Below are positions 23,556-27,155 of a stretch of DNA of 27,155 nucleotides, in pieces. Position numbers and translations under genes: made by a program. The DNA is from Lachnospiraceae bacterium UBA3732 (GTDB lineage Bacteria > Bacillota > Clostridia > Lachnospirales > Lachnospiraceae): NCBI GenBank assembly GCA_002372545.1, contig DFHD01000092.1, forward strand, positions 9,098 through 36,252, read 5' to 3'. Under the pieces are notes generated by a model. It was given only the letters and a program-made list of their open reading frames with translations, had not been told where the DNA came from and made no database searches. The stretch's first letter is position 1, and each line of letters starts with the position of its first letter.

Positions 23556-24656
23556 ATGGCTATTACAGCTGCTGATGTAAAGAAATTAAGAGAAATGACC
23601 GGTGCCGGCATGATGGATTGCAAGAAGGCACTGGGTGAGACCGATGGTGATTTTGATGCTGCGATCGAGTTCCTTCGTAAGAAGGGTCTTGCTACAGCAG
23701 AGAAGAAGGCAGGCCGTATCGCCGCTGAGGGTATCGTATGTACCGTCGTATCCGACGATGATAAGACAGCTACCATCATCGAGGTTAACTCCGAAACAGA
23801 CTTCGTTGCCAAGAACGAAGTATTCCAGACCTACGTAAAGGGTCTGGCTGACCAGATCAATAAGAATGATTATGCGGACATGGCTGCATTTATGGCTGCA
23901 AAGTCCGAGATCGATCCCTCCGCAACAGTTGAGGAGCATCATAAGGCTATGGTTGCCAAGATCGGTGAGAACCTGACCATCCGCCGTTTTGAAAAGGTTT
24001 CCGCTGATGTAGTGGTTTCCTACATCCATATGGGCGGCAAGATCGGTGTTCTCGTTGAGGCAGAAAGCGATTCTTCCTCAGATGCCATCAAGGAAGCAAT
24101 GAAGAATATTGCTATGCAGGTTGCTGCAATGAATCCGCAGTATGTCGATCGTGAGGAGATTGATGCGGCTACTCTGGCAAAGGAAAAAGAGATCGTTGTA
24201 GACAGCTCTCTGGCTGATCCCGCAACTCTTCCGAAGCCGATCCTGAACGCAGTGATCGCAGAAGCAATCGAGAAGAATGCTTGGAATGATGAGGATAAGG
24301 CTGCTTATGAAGAGCAGAAGAACAATAAGTTCCTCTTCAACTTCCTTTCCGAGGAAGCAAAGCAGGCGCTGAGAGATATCGCTGCTGCACATAAGGCTGA
24401 GTATCTGGGCAACAAGATCTTTGCCGGGCTGGTTGAAGGCCGTTTTGCCAAGCATCTGAAGGAAATCTGCCTGCTTGATCAGACTTATGTAAAGGCTGAG
24501 GATAAGGAAAATGTTGCACAGTACATTGCCAAGGTTGCCAAGGAGAACGGCGGCAGCTTTGCAGTGAAGAAGTTTGTACGTTTCGAGACAGGCGAAGGTC
24601 TGGAGAAGAAGAACGAAGATTTCGCAGCAGAGGTAGCTGCACAGATGAACAAGTAA
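23556..24656 (+). CDS. tsf: Elongation factor Ts, with an unusual internal insert
   Basis: EF-Ts exchanges GDP for GTP on EF-Tu. The N-terminal UBA domain (VKKLREMTGAGMMDCKKAL) and the core TDFVAKNEVF motif are intact. The C-terminal RFAKHLKEICLLDQTYVKAED and RFETGEGLEKKNEDFA match clostridial proteins. At 366 residues it is longer than usual EF-Ts (about 280-315). The extra length sits between AKEKEI (about residue 213) and EGRF (about 294), where about 80 residues replace the roughly 20 found in Bacillus-type proteins. The insert is rich in Ala, Glu, Lys and Asn and probably helical. AGGAGG at 23541-23546 supports the start. No frameshift is evident. Confidence 0.96.
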   Translation: MAITAADVKKLREMTGAGMMDCKKALGETDGDFDAAIEFLRKKGLATAEKKAGRIAAEGIVCTVVSDDDKTATIIEVNSETDFVAKNEVFQTYVKGLADQINKNDYADMAAFMAAKSEIDPSATVEEHHKAMVAKIGENLTIRRFEKVSADVVVSYIHMGGKIGVLVEAESDSSSDAIKEAMKNIAMQVAAMNPQYVDREEIDAATLAKEKEIVVDSSLADPATLPKPILNAVIAEAIEKNAWNDEDKAAYEEQKNNKFLFNFLSEEAKQALRDIAAAHKAEYLGNKIFAGLVEGRFAKHLKEICLLDQTYVKAEDKENVAQYIAKVAKENGGSFAVKKFVRFETGEGLEKKNEDFAAEVAAQMNK

Positions 24657-24695
24657 TGATCATTCATTGATCTACAAAGTATCGGAGGCAGAACT

Positions 24696-24929
24696 GTGAA
24701 GACAGTATTAACAATTGCACTGATCGTGATCGCGATCATCCTGATGATAGTGGTACTCATGCAGGAAGGAAAAGAGAATGGTCTGACCGGCTCTCTGACC
24801 GGCTCTGTGGATACCTATTGGGCAAAGAATAAGAAACATTCCAAGGATGCTGTCATCCAGCGGGTGACTGCTGTTCTGGGAGCTCTGTTTATCATTATTT
24901 CTGCTTTGCTCAGTTCTAAATGGTTTTAA
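24696..24929 (+). CDS. secG: Preprotein translocase subunit SecG
   Basis: This 77-residue protein starts at GTG 24696 with CGGAGG at 24683-24688. It has two transmembrane helices (about 3-21, TVLTIALIVIAIILMIVVLM, and about 56-73, VTAVLGALFIIISALL) flanking a conserved loop with QEGKENGLTGSLTG. It is a stabilising partner of SecY/SecE at the membrane. The position immediately upstream of rnr and smpB is the standard Firmicutes arrangement. A strong terminator follows. Confidence 0.95.
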   Translation: MKTVLTIALIVIAIILMIVVLMQEGKENGLTGSLTGSVDTYWAKNKKHSKDAVIQRVTAVLGALFIIISALLSSKWF

Positions 24930-24942
24930 TTAGAACAGATTC

Positions 24943-24977
24943 GGGGTGCTTCGCTTGCGGGGCACCCTTTTCTTCTT
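24943..24977 (+). terminator. Intrinsic terminator after secG
   Basis: GGGTGC (24944-24949) pairs with GCACCC (24962-24967), with a flanking G-U pair, and is followed directly by a T-rich run TTTTCTTCTT. It ends 14 bases or so into the secG-rnr gap. Downstream rnr must rely on its own promoter or on read-through. Confidence 0.85.
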
Positions 24978-25085
24978 GCGAGAGAGTCTTTGGCTGGAAG
25001 AGAATCGTTTATTTCGTACAGCAGAACTATTTTTGAGCTATTCTTCTTATTTGAGGGGCTTTGGAGAAGATTCGGGGGGACAGCT

Positions 25086-27116
25086 ATGGGGAAAATGAAT
25101 ACGGACTATCTGGACGGCGTATTTCTGGCAAACCGGAGGGGATTCGGTTTTGTCAGAGTGGAAGGGATTGATGAGGATTTCTTTATCCCGGCCAAATATA
25201 CGATGCACGCCTTTCATCAGGACAGGGTGCGGATCATACCCGGAGAACGGACGGGTCAGCATACCGAGGCAAGGATCATCAGGATTCTGGGGCATGAGCT
25301 GCGTGAAGTAATCGGAGTTATGCAGGTTTATTCTTCCTATGGCTTTCTTACGCCAAGGGATAAGCGGATAGCTCGGGATATCTATATTTCAAAAGAGGAG
25401 CTCCTGGGAGCCGTGACGGGAAGTCTGGCTGTTGTGGAGATCACTTCCTACGGTTCGGAAACAGCAGGTACAGAAGGCCGGGTAAAAGAGGTGATCGGGC
25501 ATATTGACGATCCGGCTTCCGATATTCTCCTTGTGGTGAAGGCATACGGTATTCCGGTAGACTTTCCCGAGGAGGTAGAGCATGAGCTTCGGCAGATTCC
25601 CTCTGCCGTTTCAGAAAATGATCTTGCCGGGAGGAAGGATTTCCGGGACTGGGAGACCGTCACCATTGACGGTGAGGACGCCAAGGATCTGGACGATGCC
25701 ATCACCCTGTCAAAGACGGATAATGGCTACCTTCTGGGCGTACATATTGCGGACGTAACGCATTACGTGAAGGAGGGCAGCCCTCTGGATAAGGAGGCGC
25801 TGAAACGGGGCACCAGCAATTATCTGGTGGACAGCGTAATCCCGATGCTTCCCCATCAGCTTTCCAACGGAATCTGCTCCCTCAATGCCGGGGAGGACAG
25901 ACTTACGCTTTCCGTTATCATGGAGATCGACCGGAAGGGCAATATTATTTCGCATGAGCTGACCGAAGGCGTGATCCGCGTCAATGAACGGATGAATTAT
26001 ACCGATGTCTTTCATATCCTGGAGAGATCGGATGAGGCGGCTCTGGAGCGCTACAAGGCGCTCGTTCCCCTGTTCGACCGGATGGGCGAGCTTTCCGAAA
26101 TCCTCCGGGCAAAGAGAGTCGCCAGAGGCGGCATAGATTTTGATGTAAAAGAAACAAAGATCGTTGTGGATGAGAACCATCGTCCGGTGGATATCATGCC
26201 GTACGAACGGAATGCGGCGGACCTCATCATCGAGGATTTTATGCTGGCGGCCAATGAAGCGGTAGCGGAGGATGCCTACTGGCAGAATATCCCATTTGAA
26301 TACCGGATCCATGAGGCGCCGGCCCCGGATAAGATCGAAACGCTGGAGACCATTATGAAGGGTCTGGGGCTTTCCTTCCGGTGTTCGAGGGATAATCTTC
26401 ATCCGAAGGAAATCCAGCGGCTTCTGGGGCTTCTTTCCGGACAGCCCTATGAGGCGTTTTTGTCCAGACTGGTTCTCCGTTCCATGCAGCAGGCCCGCTA
26501 TTCCACAGCCTGTGAGGGGCATTTTGGTCTGGCCTGCCGGTACTATTGTCATTTTACCTCTCCGATCCGCCGGTATCCGGATCTGCAGATTCACCGGATA
26601 TTAAAGGAAAATCTGCATGGTAGGCTGGATGAGGACCGGCAGAAGCATTATGCGGGGATCCTTCCTGCTGTGGCAAAGGATAATTCCGAAAAAGAACGCA
26701 GGGCAGTGGATGCGGAGCGTGAGGCGGACAGGATGAAGGAGATTGAGTTTATGTCCGGTCATCTGGGAGAGGTATTCGAGGGAACCGTATCCGGCTTTAC
26801 CTCGCAGAATATCTTTGTCGAGCTGGATAATACGGTGGAGGGCTTTTTCACCACGGCCGATATGACGGATGATGTTTACGAATATGAGGAAAAGGCGCTC
26901 CGCATGAAGGGGAAGAGAACCGGAAGAGTGATCCGTCTGGGTGACAGGACTGCCGTGCAGGTGGTTTCCGCAGATAAGGCAAGCCGCGAGATCCGTTTTA
27001 TCCTGACAGAAGAAGACGCCGAGGAGAATACAGCCGGATGTTCCACTCAAAATGAGATGCCGGACAGTTTACGAAACGCGGCGAAAGAAGGAGGAGAAGA
27101 TGGCAAAGAAGGATGA
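25086..27116 (+). CDS. rnr: Ribonuclease R (RNB-family 3'-5' exoribonuclease)
   Basis: RNase R degrades structured RNA from the 3' end and works with tmRNA/SmpB in rescue and quality control. The 676-residue protein has a cold-shock domain (GVFLANRRGFGFVRVEG, DFFIPAKY), a second CSD, and the RNB catalytic domain with the Asp cluster in DAKDLDDAIT (198-206). It also has the YCHFTSPIRRYPDLQIHR signature and a C-terminal S1 domain (GEVFEGTVSGFTSQNIFVEL). I chose ATG 25086 because GGGGGGA at 25075-25081 precedes it and the protein then begins at the usual position; the frame extends to TTG 24990 without a ribosome binding site. It overlaps smpB by 17 bases. Confidence 0.95.
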   Translation: MGKMNTDYLDGVFLANRRGFGFVRVEGIDEDFFIPAKYTMHAFHQDRVRIIPGERTGQHTEARIIRILGHELREVIGVMQVYSSYGFLTPRDKRIARDIYISKEELLGAVTGSLAVVEITSYGSETAGTEGRVKEVIGHIDDPASDILLVVKAYGIPVDFPEEVEHELRQIPSAVSENDLAGRKDFRDWETVTIDGEDAKDLDDAITLSKTDNGYLLGVHIADVTHYVKEGSPLDKEALKRGTSNYLVDSVIPMLPHQLSNGICSLNAGEDRLTLSVIMEIDRKGNIISHELTEGVIRVNERMNYTDVFHILERSDEAALERYKALVPLFDRMGELSEILRAKRVARGGIDFDVKETKIVVDENHRPVDIMPYERNAADLIIEDFMLAANEAVAEDAYWQNIPFEYRIHEAPAPDKIETLETIMKGLGLSFRCSRDNLHPKEIQRLLGLLSGQPYEAFLSRLVLRSMQQARYSTACEGHFGLACRYYCHFTSPIRRYPDLQIHRILKENLHGRLDEDRQKHYAGILPAVAKDNSEKERRAVDAEREADRMKEIEFMSGHLGEVFEGTVSGFTSQNIFVELDNTVEGFFTTADMTDDVYEYEEKALRMKGKRTGRVIRLGDRTAVQVVSADKASREIRFILTEEDAEENTAGCSTQNEMPDSLRNAAKEGGEDGKEG

Positions 27117-27155
27117 GGGCCGTCTCATTGCCAATAATAAAAAAGCATATCATGA
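27100..27155 (+). CDS. smpB: SsrA-binding protein SmpB (3'-truncated by window)
   Basis: The start ATG at 27100 follows GGAGGA (27090-27095) and encodes MAKKDEGRLIANNKKAYH, matching the conserved N-terminus of SmpB, the partner of tmRNA in trans-translation. It overlaps the end of rnr by 17 bases in another frame, and the secG-rnr-smpB order supports the call. Only 18 full codons are in the window. Confidence 0.9.
   Translation, partial: MAKKDEGRLIANNKKAYH

Noticed and set aside
24978..25085. Promoter for rnr after the secG terminator
   Set aside because: Several TTG-like and TAT-like hexamers exist, but none has acceptable spacing and quality, so none is called.

Overview
The window is a gene-dense stretch of a Gram-positive, low-to-mid GC Firmicute, most likely a Clostridia member of the Lachnospiraceae type. 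This rests on recognisable CodY, the orders dprA-topA-codY, rpsB-tsf and secG-rnr-smpB, a DUF1015 gene beside serC-serA, and strong AGGAGG-type ribosome binding sites. Every gene I can support lies on the + strand. No tRNA, rRNA, CRISPR array, phage or insertion sequence is visible.

Region 1 (1-976) holds two small three-helix membrane proteins of unknown function; the first is cut by the left edge. Region 2 (about 980-10050) is an amino-acid biosynthesis block. It contains ilvD and ilvB (branched chain), serC and serA (serine), and asd (aspartate family), followed by a small P-loop kinase-like protein and a DUF1015 protein. The serC-serA gap carries three stacked dyads, and the end of serA runs into an 11-bp tandem repeat.

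Region 3 (10107-14517) has glgB, then two COG0523 (CobW/G3E) metallochaperone-type GTPases. The first has the CxCC metal motif plus a long His/Asp/Glu-rich repeat. The second lacks CxCC and carries a C-terminal DUF1980/TIGR03943-like domain with a Cys-Cys pair. Region 4 (14599-20429) is comM, dprA, topA and codY, so DNA uptake and recombination, topology, and nutrient-sensing regulation. A 296-nt gap before topA contains its likely promoter and an unexplained open reverse-strand stretch.

Region 5 (20437-22579) encodes two overlapping membrane-anchored proteins. One is a coiled-coil and acidic protein with a DUF6115-like C-terminus. The other has a TTEA-repeat stalk and a small MltG-like domain. 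Region 6 (22600-27155) is translation and secretion: rpsB with a structured leader, tsf (with an extra insert of about 60 residues), secG with a terminator, rnr, and the start of smpB.

Most of the window is conserved housekeeping. The parts most worth following up are the paired GTPases, the DUF1015 protein with its DGHHR motif beside serine genes, the EF-Ts insertion, the overlapping stalk-protein pair after codY, and several unexplained intergenic repeats and dyads.
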